From the NCBI RefSeq assembly GCF_900100395.1, contig NZ_FNFB01000013.1, positions 124,001-188,000 on the forward strand: DNA of 64,000 nt. The letters are read 5' to 3'. The notes beneath the pieces are model-generated. The model was not told the DNA's origin, ran no database searches, and worked only from the letters and a program-made list of their open reading frames with translations. Within the stretch, counting starts at the first letter, position 1. Each line of letters begins with the position of its first letter. Both the position numbers and the translations under genes were made by a program. This document shows positions 51,404-59,426 of the stretch, in pieces. This DNA is from Nonomuraea maritima (GTDB taxonomy: Bacteria > Actinomycetota > Actinomycetes > Streptosporangiales > Streptosporangiaceae).

Positions 51404-52357
51404 GTCGAGGGGACGGCCGTCCAGCTCCCAGGCCGGGTCCACGGGCACGCCGAGCGCGGCGAACGCCGTCGGGGCGACGTCCACCAGGCGCGGGCCGTCG
51501 AGGAGGCGCCCGCCCAGGTCCTCGCCCATGCGGTGGGCGACGACGAACACCGTGCGCTCCTCGTCGGAGGTGCCGCCGTGGCCGCCCGCGTCCACGTGCC
51601 CGTGGTCGGTGGTGACGAGCACCGTCCACCGCTCCTCGCCGTACGAGGGGCGGGCGCGGACGGCGTCGAGCAGCCGGCCCAGGTAGGCGTCCTGGGCGGC
51701 GAGGGCGGCGGCGTACTCGGGGCAGTGGGGGCCGAGGGCGTGGGCCACCTCGTCGGTGTCGCCGAGGTAGACGAACACCGCGTCGGGGTCGTCGCCGGCG
51801 AGGTGCGCGGAGGCGGCGGCGGCCACCTGGGTGTCGCACTCGGACCAGCCGACGGCGTACCCGTCGAGCACGAACCGGTGGTCGATCTCGGGGCCGAACG
51901 CGCCGTGCTCGGCCAGGGCCGCCCACGAGAAGAAGGCGGAGGTGGTCAGCACGGGGCGGGCCCGCTTGATTCGCGTCAGGAAGTCCGGAAATTTCGTGTA
52001 CTGGGGTGCGGCGAAACCGTTGTCCACGACGCCGTGCTTGTCGGGCCAGACGCCGGTCGCGATGGACGACCACCCGGGCCCCGAGTCCGTACGCGACCTG
52101 ATGACCCGGACGCCCTCCACGGGCGCGACCGACGTGGGCACCACCGCGCCGGGCGACGCGGTGCGCGGGGTGCCCGGCTCGCCGTAGGGAAGCTTGCTGG
52201 TGCCGTACGCGCCGGTGGACATCAGGCCGGCCAGCACGGGGGCGTCGAGCGCGAGGAGTCGGTCGAACCGCAGGCCGTCCATGCCGACGACGAGCACCTT
52301 GTTCACCCGACTGTTCACCCGACCGTTCACCCGGCCGGAATTCTGGGAAGCGGACAT
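51398..52357 (-). CDS. Alkaline phosphatase/phosphodiesterase superfamily protein
   Basis: 319 aa. Metal-site motifs are VVGMDGLRFDRLL (Asp), the nucleophile region SGPGWSSIATGVWPDKHGV, FVYLGDTDEVAHALG, and VTTDHGHVDAGGHGG. The type is nucleotide pyrophosphatase/phosphodiesterase-like. There is no signal peptide; the N-terminus has a GRVNGRVNSRVN repeat coded by 12-bp units at 52303-52338. It is the last gene of the LacI operon, starting 4 bases after the epimerase stop. Confidence 0.88.
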   Translation of the reverse strand: MSASQNSGRVNGRVNSRVNKVLVVGMDGLRFDRLLALDAPVLAGLMSTGAYGTSKLPYGEPGTPRTASPGAVVPTSVAPVEGVRVIRSRTDSGPGWSSIATGVWPDKHGVVDNGFAAPQYTKFPDFLTRIKRARPVLTTSAFFSWAALAEHGAFGPEIDHRFVLDGYAVGWSECDTQVAAAASAHLAGDDPDAVFVYLGDTDEVAHALGPHCPEYAAALAAQDAYLGRLLDAVRARPSYGEERWTVLVTTDHGHVDAGGHGGTSDEERTVFVVAHRMGEDLGGRLLDGPRLVDVAPTAFAALGVPVDPAWELDGRPLDV

Positions 52358-52361
52358 GCCC

Positions 52362-53153
52362 CTATCTAAGCGGGGACGCCTGAGCGCCGAACCTCCGCAC
52401 CCAGGCCGTCGCGCCCGGCAGGATCTCCTCGACCGGGGCCACCTGCGGGTACCACGTCCGCTCCCACTCCAGGGACACCCAGCCGTCGAACCCGGCCGCG
52501 CGCAGCAGCGCGCCCGCCTCCTCCAGCGGCACCGACCCCTCGCCCATCGGCACCGGCGTGCTGTCGTCCGCCGACACAGCGTCCTTGACCTGCACGTACG
52601 TCAGCCAAGGGCCGAGTGCGGCCAGCGTGGCGGCGGGGCTCTCGCCGTGCCGCCATGGATGCAGCAGGTCCCAGATGGCGCCGGTCGTCGCGGGCAGGCC
52701 CGCCTCGGTCAGCAGCGCGGCCACGGCGGCGCCGGTGGCCATGCTGTCGTGCGTCTCGACCAGGACGCGGCGGCCCAGGTCGGCGGCCGGCCCCGAGACG
52801 GCCTTGAGCCGCCGCGCACCGATGCCCGCGTCGCCGCCGCGCGGGAACACCCGTACGCCGGACGCGCCGAGGTCGGCGGCCAGGCGCAGGTCGGCGAGCA
52901 GGGCCTCCACGACCGGTTTGTCAGGCCCCGGCTTACATATGCCGACATATCCAGCGAGAGCCGAAATTTCCAGACCTGCCTGCTCCACCCGCTCCCGCAC
53001 CGACCGCCGCTCCTGCGCGCCGAGCCCGGCGTGCACTCCGGTGTCGGGGTGCAGACGCAGCTCCAGCCCCTGGCAGCCGTGGCCGGCCGCGATCTCGATC
53101 GCCCGGTCGAGCCCGTCGCCGGGCATTCCCAGGGTGCTGACCGCGATCCTCAC
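52362..53153 (-). CDS. Sugar phosphate isomerase/epimerase
   Basis: 263 aa, xylose-isomerase-like TIM barrel. Likely metal ligands are Glu in RVLVETHDSMATG, Asp in GAIWDLLHPWRHG, His in the same motif, and Glu in VSLEWERTW. Its ATG overlaps the LacI stop by 4 bp. It probably acts on the same class of sugar as the operon at 42314, which has its own isomerase of this family. Confidence 0.9.
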   Translation of the reverse strand: MRIAVSTLGMPGDGLDRAIEIAAGHGCQGLELRLHPDTGVHAGLGAQERRSVRERVEQAGLEISALAGYVGICKPGPDKPVVEALLADLRLAADLGASGVRVFPRGGDAGIGARRLKAVSGPAADLGRRVLVETHDSMATGAAVAALLTEAGLPATTGAIWDLLHPWRHGESPAATLAALGPWLTYVQVKDAVSADDSTPVPMGEGSVPLEEAGALLRAAGFDGWVSLEWERTWYPQVAPVEEILPGATAWVRRFGAQASPLR

Positions 53154-54151
53154 ATGAGCCTCCGCACGCTCTCCCGGAGCACCACCTCGCCGGCGACCTG
53201 CTCGACGACGACCGCGTCCGCCTCGTCCCTGTCGTGGAGCGCCAGTTCAAGCGCTCGCGCCCCCATGCCGCTGAGCGGCAGCCGTACGGTCGTCAACGCC
53301 GGGACGTGGTCACGCAGCGTGACGATGTCGTCGAAACCAGCCACCGAGACGTCGTCCGGCACCCTGATCCCGCGCTCGCGGCAGGCGGCCAGCGCTCCCA
53401 CGGCCATCACGTCGTTGACCGCGAAGACACAGGTCGCGTCGCGCACCTGCCGCGCCGCCGCGTAGCCGCCCTCGCGGTCGAACGGACCGTGGATCACCTG
53501 CGGCTCGGGCAGCCCGAGCTCCCGCAGCGCCGCGACGAAGCCGGCGCTGCGGTCGGCGGCCGTCATCAGCTGCGGCGGCCCCGCGAGCACCGCGAAGCGG
53601 GTGTGGCCGAGCCCGGCCAGCACCCGCGCCAACTCGGCCGCGCCCTCGCGGTTGGCCGGCGCCACGGTGTCGACGCCGAGCAGGTCCTGGCCCACGCAGG
53701 CCACCCGGCCGCCGCTGTCGCGGTAGCGGGCCAGCTCGGCGCGCAGCCGGTCGGTCACCGCGGGATCGGCGACGCGCGAGCCGACCAGCAGCACCGCGCG
53801 CACCCGCTGGGCGTTCAGCGTCGCGACGTAGGCGATCTCCTGCTCGGGGTCGCGGTGGGTGGTGCCGACCATGACGAGCATGCCCTCGGTGGCCGCCGCC
53901 CGCATCGCCCCGTCGGCCAGTGCCGCGAAGTAGGGGTCGATCAGGTCGTGGACGACGATGCCGATGACGTTGCTCGACCCGCGTGCCAGCGTCTGGGCGG
54001 CGATGTTGGCTCGGTAACCGAGCTCGTCGGCGGCCCGCTCGACGCGCGCCCGCAGGGCGGCGCCCACCTGGCGGGTGCTGCCGTTGAGCACCCGCGAGGC
54101 GGTCGCGAGCGAGACGCCCGCCTGTTTGGCGACGTCTTCAAGCGTGACCAC
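53150..54151 (-). CDS. LacI-family transcriptional repressor
   Basis: 333 aa. The N-terminal helix-turn-helix reads VTLEDVAKQAGVSLATASRV with hinge-helix LARGSSNVIGIV. A periplasmic-binding-like sensor domain covers about residues 60-330. GTG 54151 has GGGAGG upstream. The operator GGAAAGCGATTTCC is 11 bp upstream of the start, so the gene is probably autoregulated. The perfect version of that operator controls the sugar operon at 42314. The effector is probably a sugar or sugar phosphate of that pathway. Confidence 0.94.
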   Translation of the reverse strand: MVTLEDVAKQAGVSLATASRVLNGSTRQVGAALRARVERAADELGYRANIAAQTLARGSSNVIGIVVHDLIDPYFAALADGAMRAAATEGMLVMVGTTHRDPEQEIAYVATLNAQRVRAVLLVGSRVADPAVTDRLRAELARYRDSGGRVACVGQDLLGVDTVAPANREGAAELARVLAGLGHTRFAVLAGPPQLMTAADRSAGFVAALRELGLPEPQVIHGPFDREGGYAAARQVRDATCVFAVNDVMAVGALAACRERGIRVPDDVSVAGFDDIVTLRDHVPALTTVRLPLSGMGARALELALHDRDEADAVVVEQVAGEVVLRESVRRLM

Positions 54152-54162
54152 GAGACCCTCCC

Positions 54163-54176
54163 GGAAAGCGATTTCC
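54163..54176 (-). promoter_or_regulatory. LacI-type operator upstream of the lacI-family gene
   Basis: GGAAAGCGATTTCC differs at one position from the perfect palindrome at 42282-42295 (GGAAAGCGCTTTCC). It sits just upstream of the ribosome site of the repressor gene. Confidence 0.85.
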
Positions 54177-54247
54177 CAGTCTGCCAGACCAGATCCTGGA
54201 ACCGCATCCTCGCACGTCCAGCGTCCGGGCAGGTCACGATCACGTTC

Positions 54248-55486
54248 TCAGAGCCAGGGGAAGAGGATGCCGAGCAGGCCCCCGTTGCCCTTGTCCTCCT
54301 CCTGCTGCGGCTGCTCCGGCTGCTCGGTCACCTCGGTGGGCGCCTGCGCCTCCTCGTCCTGCCCCGTGTTCGAGCGGGGGGCGTCGTCCTGGCGGGAGTC
54401 GTTCTCGTCCGCCGTACGGCCGCCGCGGTCGACGCCGCCGTTGCCGCCCTCGCGGTTCGCCGGCACGCGGACCTGCTCCTCGTCCGTGTCCTGCGCCGGT
54501 TCGGCGGTGCGGGTGGCGCGCGGGCGCTCGGACGGCTCACGCGTGGGCCTGGTGCGCTGCTCGGTGTGCGTCGGCACGGTGGACGCGGGCTGGTCGGCCG
54601 GCGTGCCGGCGTCGCCCTGCTGGTCGCGCGGGGTCCGCTCCTCCTGGTCGGCCGAATCGGTGGGCTCCGGCTCGGCCTCCTCCTCCTCGACGGGCTCGTC
54701 CTCCGGCAGCGCGGACTCCGCGGGCGTGTTCACCTGACCGGCGCTCGCGCACTGGCCGCCCGCGCAGGAGTCGTCGGACGAGGCGCCGGTGAGCACCCAG
54801 CCGACGCCCACGCCGAGCACCACCACGGCGGCCGCGGCGACCAGCAGCGTCCGCGTGCGGCGGCGTACCTCCCGCTCGCCGCGCGCGTGGTAGTCGTCGC
54901 CGGACTCCTCTGACCAGCCGGCCCCGAGGAAGCCGCGGCGAGGCTCGTCGTCGCCCGCGTCGAAGCCCTGGTCGTAGCCACGGTCGAGCGGAAGGTAGCC
55001 CGGCTCGTGCTCCACCGGGAACGGCCCGCTGTCGTCGGCGTAGCGCCCCTGCTCACGCTCGTCCTGATAGGCGCGCTCGTCCTGGTAGGCGCGCCCGTCC
55101 TGGTAGCCGCGCCCGTCCTGGTAGGCCGCGTCCTGCGCGCCGCCGAGCACGTCGTGCGCGCCACTCGCGCCGCCGAGCACGTCGTGCGCGCCACTCGGGG
55201 CGCCCAGCACGTCGTGGGCGCCGCTCGGCGCGTCCAGCACGTCCTGGCCGCCGCCCAGCACGTCGTACGGCGCGGGCGGGTCGAGCACGTCGCGAACGCC
55301 CTCCCGCTGCGGGTCGGCGCCCTTGTCCGGCAGGATGTACGTCTCGTTGCCGCTGACCTGGATGGCGGGCTGCTCGTCGGTGTCCTCGGTGCTCCATCGC
55401 GGCGACAGCACGTCACCCGCCAAGTCCGGGTTCAACGACCTACCCTGACCATCCTCGTACGGCCTGTCGTTCTCGTCGCGCCCCAC
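54248..55486 (-). CDS. Repeat-rich acidic membrane protein
   Basis: 412 aa. The cytoplasmic N-terminal half is acidic and repetitive: three GAHDVLG decapeptides and four YQDGRG/YQDERA hexapeptides. A basic RRRTRTL segment leads into one transmembrane helix at about residues 215-237 (LLVAAAAVVVLGVGVGWVL). The outer part is Glu/Pro/Thr/Gln-rich and disordered, ending GGLLGILFPWL. No domain is recognised. It lies next to an LCP-family ligase, so an envelope role is possible but unproven. Confidence 0.75.
   Translation of the reverse strand: MGRDENDRPYEDGQGRSLNPDLAGDVLSPRWSTEDTDEQPAIQVSGNETYILPDKGADPQREGVRDVLDPPAPYDVLGGGQDVLDAPSGAHDVLGAPSGAHDVLGGASGAHDVLGGAQDAAYQDGRGYQDGRAYQDERAYQDEREQGRYADDSGPFPVEHEPGYLPLDRGYDQGFDAGDDEPRRGFLGAGWSEESGDDYHARGEREVRRRTRTLLVAAAAVVVLGVGVGWVLTGASSDDSCAGGQCASAGQVNTPAESALPEDEPVEEEEAEPEPTDSADQEERTPRDQQGDAGTPADQPASTVPTHTEQRTRPTREPSERPRATRTAEPAQDTDEEQVRVPANREGGNGGVDRGGRTADENDSRQDDAPRSNTGQDEEAQAPTEVTEQPEQPQQEEDKGNGGLLGILFPWL
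55058..55129 (-). repeat. 4 x 18-bp units (YQDGR/YQDER hexapeptides)
   Basis: Units at 55058-55075, 55076-55093, 55094-55111 and 55112-55129 vary around CTCGTCCTGGTAGGCGCG. The 18-bp period equals that in the hexapeptide-repeat gene at 16909. Confidence 0.9.
55141..55230 (-). repeat. 3 x 30-bp units (GAHDVLG decapeptides)
   Basis: Units 55141-55170, 55171-55200 and 55201-55230 are near-identical, each containing GAGCACGTCGTG or CAGCACGTCGTG. Confidence 0.9.
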
Positions 55487-55650
55487 GATGAACCTCTCTC
55501 ACATTTTCTTGTCAGCGCCCTTTCCTAGCAGAATCAACCACACACTGTCCGGAAATTTCACATGTTTCCCTCAAGTCACACTAAGTGACATGTGTCGCAA
55601 TGTGTGCCGCTCTGGCTACCAACAGGAGAGCGAAATGCCCGATCCCGGGC

Positions 55651-57234
55651 TCACAGGCAGGGGTTGGTCTCGCTGTCGACGACCTTGTCCTTCAGCGAGT
55701 CGGGAATCGCCGACAGGACCCGCACGCCCGGCCAGTCAGCGCCGATGACGAGCTGGATGACCGGCCCGTCGGGCCGTCCCGCCTTCCGCTTCCCCTGCGC
55801 GCCGGCCGTGGACCCGGCCTGCGGCTCGTACGCCTCCATGCTGACCGGCCGCACCTTGCCCGCCACCGGCGTGCGCTTGGCCTTCGACAGCCGCGCCGCG
55901 ACCGCGTCGCCGTACGCAGGGCCGTCCTGGGTGTCCTTCTTGGCGTACCGGATCGTCGTGGTCGCGACAGGGGCGGCGTTGCCCACGTGCGTGACGACGA
56001 AGCCCTGGGTGGACAGTTCGTCGGCCACCTGCCCGGCCTTGCCCTGCTCGCCGGTGGCGTTGAGGATCTGCAGGCGCACCTGTCCGTGCTCGATCCTGGG
56101 CGTGGCCGGCTTGCCGGGAGTCGGCGCGGCGGTCACCTCGACGTCGTTGCGCACGGCCTCGAAGAAGTCGCGCGCCGCCGGCTGCGCGAGCTGCACCCGC
56201 GCGGTGTCCGGCGGGTACGGCTCCACCGGCACCGTGATGCCCCTGAGCTCCTTGGCGGTCAGCCCTCGGATGCTGTCGCCGATCTCCAGCATCCGCTCGA
56301 CCGTGAGACGGTCGTCCACGGTGACGGCCCGGACGGCGGCCTGCAGGAAGCCGTTCAGCCTGCCGGGATCGGCGAGCAGGCCGCCGTCGGTGACCTTCTC
56401 CGCCACCTTGGTCAGGAAGACCTGCTGGCGCTGGATGCGGCCCAGGTCGCTGCCGTCGCCCAGGGCGTAGCGGGTGCGGACGTAGCCGAGCGCCTGCTCG
56501 CCGTCGACCACGTGCTTGCCCGCGCCGAGCCGCAGCTTGGCCTGCGGGTCGTCGACCGCCTTGGGCAGACAGATCTCGATGCCGCCGATGGCGTCGATGA
56601 TGGCCTTGAAGCCGGTGAAGTCGACCTTCACGAAGTGGTTGACGTTGATGCCGGTGAGCGACTCCAGCGTCCTGATCGTGCAGTTGATGCCGCCGTCGTT
56701 GAAGGCGGAGTTGATCTGCCGCAGGCCGCCCGGCAGCGTGGCGCCGTTCCTGCCCTCGCACTCGGGGATCATGACCATGGTGTCGCGGGGGAAGCTGATC
56801 ACGGTGGCGTTGTCGCGGTTGGGCGCGACGTGCAGCAGCATGATCGTGTCGGTGCGCTCGCCCAGGCCCTGCGACTTGGCGCCGTACTTCTTGTTGTCGC
56901 CGTCGCGGGAGTCGGAGCCGACGAGCAGCACGTTGAGCGCGCCGGTGTCCGGGGGGCGGTTCGGGCCGGCGTTGATCCGCTCGGTCCGCAGGCCGCTGAG
57001 CACGTACCGGTAGTAGCCGTACGCGCCGAGCACGGCGGCGACGAGCACCAGGGCCATCGCCACGCTCACCCAGCCCATCGCGGTCAGGCGGCGCCGCGGC
57101 GACGCCGCCCGGCGCCTGGCCCGCCTTCCGGCCTCGTGCGGCGGCGGTGCCGGCGACGGTTGCGGTGGAGCGGCGCGGCGGCCGGGAGCCGCGTCGTCCC
57201 GCTGCCCTCTCACCTTGTCCACCCCTCGTGCCAT
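55651..57234 (-). CDS. LytR-CpsA-Psr (LCP) family ligase with LytR C-terminal domain
   Basis: 527 aa. A Pro/Arg-rich cytoplasmic tail (1-50) leads to one transmembrane helix at about 52-75. The LCP catalytic domain follows (about 95-275), with VLLVGSDSRDGD, RTDTIMLLHVAP, ISFPRDTMVMIP and YVRTRYALGDGSDLGRIQRQ carrying the conserved Arg and Asp residues. A LytR_C domain lies at about 370-465. It attaches glycopolymers to peptidoglycan. ATG 57234 is chosen by N-terminal topology. Confidence 0.93.
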   Translation of the reverse strand: MARGVDKVRGQRDDAAPGRRAAPPQPSPAPPPHEAGRRARRRAASPRRRLTAMGWVSVAMALVLVAAVLGAYGYYRYVLSGLRTERINAGPNRPPDTGALNVLLVGSDSRDGDNKKYGAKSQGLGERTDTIMLLHVAPNRDNATVISFPRDTMVMIPECEGRNGATLPGGLRQINSAFNDGGINCTIRTLESLTGINVNHFVKVDFTGFKAIIDAIGGIEICLPKAVDDPQAKLRLGAGKHVVDGEQALGYVRTRYALGDGSDLGRIQRQQVFLTKVAEKVTDGGLLADPGRLNGFLQAAVRAVTVDDRLTVERMLEIGDSIRGLTAKELRGITVPVEPYPPDTARVQLAQPAARDFFEAVRNDVEVTAAPTPGKPATPRIEHGQVRLQILNATGEQGKAGQVADELSTQGFVVTHVGNAAPVATTTIRYAKKDTQDGPAYGDAVAARLSKAKRTPVAGKVRPVSMEAYEPQAGSTAGAQGKRKAGRPDGPVIQLVIGADWPGVRVLSAIPDSLKDKVVDSETNPCL

Positions 57235-57449
57235 GATCGCGAATCCAGTAGCCACCGGCAGAAGATCGAAGGGGTGACTCCGGCGACAAAGTCGGTGCGC
57301 CACCCCGTCATCACGAGAACCTGGTCGTCCGGACGGGCCCCTCCCCCGTGAGAGGCGTCCAGCGCTGATGGTAGACGCGCTGTGGCCCGTCGGGCGAGGG
57401 TTCGCTGCAAAGCCGACGAATCGCGGGCGGCACTACGGGCCGTGACGCC

Positions 57450-58199
57450 ATGATGACAGTCATGCTGTTGACCGAGATGGCTCCCCTCCCCGGCGCCCGC
57501 GACGTCGCCGGCCTGCGCGCCGGGGCGGACACCGCCCGCCGTCGCGCCTTCGTCGCCCTCGTGGCCTCGATCGCGCTGCTCGCCACCACGCAGTTGATCG
57601 CCGAACGGGCCCCGACCAGGGAGCAGACCCTGCCGCTCGCCGTCCTGACCCTGACGGTCTTCGCCGCCGCGCTGCCCGCTCTGGCCGTCACGCAGTACGT
57701 CTGGGGCGCGCGCGCCCGCCGCGTGCGGCGGCGCGAGCTCGAACTGTACGGCGTGACCCGCTCCGGCCGGGCCCGCCCGCTGGTCCGGCTGGGCGTGGCC
57801 GGCGGCTGGGCGCTGACGCTCCTGCTCGGCTGGACGGTGCCGCGCTTCTTCCACGAGTCGGCCCTGCACTCCTTCGCCGCCGTGCTGACCCGGGCCGTCG
57901 AGGCGCTGTCGGTGGTCAGCGTGGCGGCGGGGGTGTCGTTCGCGCTGTGGTGGGCACGGGACGTCGTGGGGCTGCTGTGGTCCGCCGTGCGTTCTGGCGG
58001 TTCGCCCGGCGATCCGTGGGACCCAGGGAGTCGCGCCCGCCCGCACCGCCCGCACCTCGGGGCCGCGCTGCGGATCGGCGCGGCCCTGGCGGTGGCGTCG
58101 CTGGTCGCGGCCCGCGCGCACCTGTGGGAGCCACCCTCGTGGATGGTGTACGCCCTGCTGACGACGGCCCTCTTCTGCGCTGTAGTTACTGACGAGTAG
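57450..58199 (+). CDS. Polytopic membrane protein of unknown function
   Basis: 249 aa with about six hydrophobic segments (for example FVALVASIALLATTQLI, LAVLTLTVFAAALPALAVT, LGVAGGWALTLLLGWTVP, and the C-terminal WMVYALLTTALFCAVVT). Basic loops follow the positive-inside rule. No motif identifies a transporter or enzyme. It lies directly upstream of fadA with 42 bp between. Confidence 0.75.
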   Translation: MMTVMLLTEMAPLPGARDVAGLRAGADTARRRAFVALVASIALLATTQLIAERAPTREQTLPLAVLTLTVFAAALPALAVTQYVWGARARRVRRRELELYGVTRSGRARPLVRLGVAGGWALTLLLGWTVPRFFHESALHSFAAVLTRAVEALSVVSVAAGVSFALWWARDVVGLLWSAVRSGGSPGDPWDPGSRARPHRPHLGAALRIGAALAVASLVAARAHLWEPPSWMVYALLTTALFCAVVTDE

Positions 58200-58241
58200 C
58201 ATTAGGCGCGGAACCACTATCCGGCAACGAGGAGCGAATCC

Positions 58242-59426
58242 GTGCCTTCCTCTCGTGACGTCGTGTTCGTCGACGGCGTTCGCACACCCTTCGGCAGGTC
58301 GGGGCCGAAGGGGCTTTACGCGGAGACCCGCGCCGACGACCTGGTCGTCCGCGTCATCCGCGAGCTCGTCCGGCGCAACCCCCAGCTGCCGCCCGAGCGG
58401 GTGGACGAGGTCGCCATCGCCGCGACCACGCAGATCGGCGACCAGGGGCTCACCATCGGGCGTTCGGCGGCGGTGCTGGCCGGGCTGCCGAAGACCGTGC
58501 CCGGCTACGCCATCGACCGCATGTGCGCGGGCGCGATGACCGCGGTCACCACGGTCGCGGGCGGCATCGCGTTCGGCGCGTACGACGTCGCCATCGCGGG
58601 CGGCGTCGAGCACATGGGCCGGCACCCGATGGGCGAGGGCGTCGACCCCAACCCGCGCTTCCTCGCGGAGAAGCTCGTCGACCCGAGCGCGCTCGTCATG
58701 GGCATGACCGCGGAGAACCTGCACGACCGCTACCCCGGCATCACCAAGGAGCGCGCGGACGCGTACGCGGTGCTCTCGCAGGAGAGGGCCGCCAAGGCGT
58801 ACGCCGACGGCAGGATCCAGCCCGACCTGGTGCCGACCGCGATCAGGACGGCAGAGAAGGGCTGGGGCCTCGCCGTCGAGGACGAGGCTCCCCGCCCGGG
58901 CACCACGATGGAGGGGCTGAGCGGGCTCAAGACGCCGTTCCGGCCGCACGGCAACATCACGGCCGGCAACTCCTCCGGCATCAACGACGGCGCCACCGGC
59001 TGCATCATGGCCGCCGCCGACGTCGCTGCCGAGCTCGGCCTCCACCCGAAGATGCGGCTGGTGTCGTACGCGTTCGCCGGCGTCGATCCGGAGGTCATGG
59101 GCGTGGGGCCGATCCCGTCCACGGAACGGGCGCTGCGCCTGGCCGGTCTCGACATCGCCGACATCGGGCTGTTCGAGATCAACGAGGCGTTCGCCGTGCA
59201 GGTGCTCGCCTTCCTCGACCACTTCGGCATCGCCGCCGACGACCCGCGGGTCAACCCGTACGGCGGCGCGATCGCCTACGGTCACCCGCTCGCCTCCTCG
59301 GGCGTGCGGCTGATGACGCAGCTCGCCCGGCAGTTCGGCGAGCGTCCCGACGTGCGCTACGGCATCACCACCATGTGCGTCGGCATGGGCATGGGCGGCA
59401 CCGTGATCTGGGAGAACCTGGCATGA
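58242..59426 (+). CDS. fadA: Acetyl-CoA C-acyltransferase (thiolase)
   Basis: 394 aa. It performs the last step of fatty-acid beta-oxidation. The nucleophile Cys95 is in IDRMCAGAMTAV, His348 in AYGHPLASSGVRLM, and the second Cys379 in MCVGMGMGGTVIWE. GTG 58242 has GAGGAG upstream. Its stop overlaps the fadB ATG by 4 bp. Confidence 0.95.
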   Translation: MPSSRDVVFVDGVRTPFGRSGPKGLYAETRADDLVVRVIRELVRRNPQLPPERVDEVAIAATTQIGDQGLTIGRSAAVLAGLPKTVPGYAIDRMCAGAMTAVTTVAGGIAFGAYDVAIAGGVEHMGRHPMGEGVDPNPRFLAEKLVDPSALVMGMTAENLHDRYPGITKERADAYAVLSQERAAKAYADGRIQPDLVPTAIRTAEKGWGLAVEDEAPRPGTTMEGLSGLKTPFRPHGNITAGNSSGINDGATGCIMAAADVAAELGLHPKMRLVSYAFAGVDPEVMGVGPIPSTERALRLAGLDIADIGLFEINEAFAVQVLAFLDHFGIAADDPRVNPYGGAIAYGHPLASSGVRLMTQLARQFGERPDVRYGITTMCVGMGMGGTVIWENLA

